Below, in pieces: positions 5,235 through 5,469 of a stretch of DNA of 5,469 bases (the first letter of the stretch is position 1; the number at the start of each line of letters is the position of its first letter). The stretch is from an uncultured Lachnobacterium sp. (GTDB lineage: Bacteria; Bacillota; Clostridia; Lachnospirales; Lachnospiraceae). Under the pieces are notes generated by a model. The model saw nothing but the letters and a program-made list of their open reading frames with translations, ran no database searches and had not been told where the DNA came from. The position numbers and the translations under genes are program-made. The stretch lies in NCBI GenBank assembly GCA_900549895.1, contig URQG01000137.1, positions 1-5,469 of the forward strand, given 5' to 3'.

Positions 5235-5469
5235 TTAAATACTTAATTTTACATTATATTTTTTGAACCATTCGTTAATCTGAATGTAATAGGCCATAAG
5301 CTGTGGCCCTGCCATAAGCTGACCAAACCAAGGCTTGCCGAGATCCTTTGGATGATAGCAGAAAGCCTGGATCTTCTTTGGATCGGCGATCGCAAGCAGC
5401 GGACTGTTTGGATCCGTAATGATCTTCTGCAGCGCGGAGATGAGGAGCGACTCGTACCCCGGATCGTAA
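5235..5469 (-). CDS. asnB: Probable asparagine synthase (glutamine-hydrolysing), C-terminal end only (partial)
   Basis: The minus strand is open from the right edge to TAA at 5237-5235 and encodes 77 C-terminal residues; base 5469 belongs to an incomplete codon. The segment TDPNSPLLAIADPKKIQAF (18-36) followed by KPWFGQLMAGPQLMAYYIQINEWFKKYNV (45-73) is the pattern I know from the end of the synthetase domain of clostridial AsnB-type enzymes, which amidate aspartate to asparagine using glutamine and ATP. The glutaminase domain and the ATP-binding motifs lie outside the window, so the call rests on the tail alone. No start codon is present here, so the gene is easily missed. Codon use is biased to C and G third positions in the part near the edge. 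The gene converges on dpaB across a hairpin. Confidence 0.72.
   Translation of the reverse strand, partial: YDPGYESLLISALQKIITDPNSPLLAIADPKKIQAFCYHPKDLGKPWFGQLMAGPQLMAYYIQINEWFKKYNVKLSI

Noticed and set aside
5206..5235. Direct repeat CTGTTCCT at 5206-5213 and 5228-5235
   Set aside because: Eight bases and only two copies; within chance, with no associated feature.

Overview
The window looks like the end of an assembled contig from a spore-forming Clostridia member, most likely Lachnospiraceae. The signs are moderate GC content, strong AGGAG-type ribosome binding sites, a complete dipicolinate synthase pair (dpaA-dpaB, used only in spore formation) and protein sequences of clostridial type. 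The species cannot be named from the sequence alone.

Layout. Positions 1-30 are not genomic: they match the Illumina Nextera Read 2 transposase adapter, including the full 19-base mosaic end. Real sequence starts at 31, inside a MATE-family efflux gene that has lost its N-terminus (31-1329, +). Next comes a 147-base gap with a likely promoter, then a small six-cysteine protein of unknown function (1477-1653, +) closed by a strong intrinsic terminator. A YfcE/MJ0936-type metallophosphoesterase (1755-2237, +) follows. An aspartate kinase (2343-3662, +) has its own near-consensus sigma-A promoter. The dpaA (3763-4632, +) and dpaB (4608-5195, +) genes overlap by 25 bases. At the right edge, reading the other way, is the last 77 codons of a probable glutamine-hydrolysing asparagine synthase (5235-5469, -), which runs off the window.

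How the genes relate. Aspartate kinase makes the first intermediate of the lysine/diaminopimelate branch, and DpaAB diverts an intermediate of that branch to dipicolinic acid, the spore-core calcium chelator. They sit side by side but are separated by a terminator-like hairpin, so housekeeping and sporulation transcription appear to be insulated.

The most interesting spot is 3711-3765. One 17-bp hairpin with a T-run (terminator for the aspartate kinase transcript) also contains a perfect match to the sigma-K -10 consensus and the dpaA ribosome binding site. A transcript started there would lack the left arm of the hairpin and so have a free ribosome binding site, whereas read-through from upstream would be terminated or have the site paired. 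This is an inference from sequence. I found no mobile element, CRISPR array, RNA gene or clearly new multi-gene system; most of the window is ordinary chromosomal housekeeping and sporulation content.
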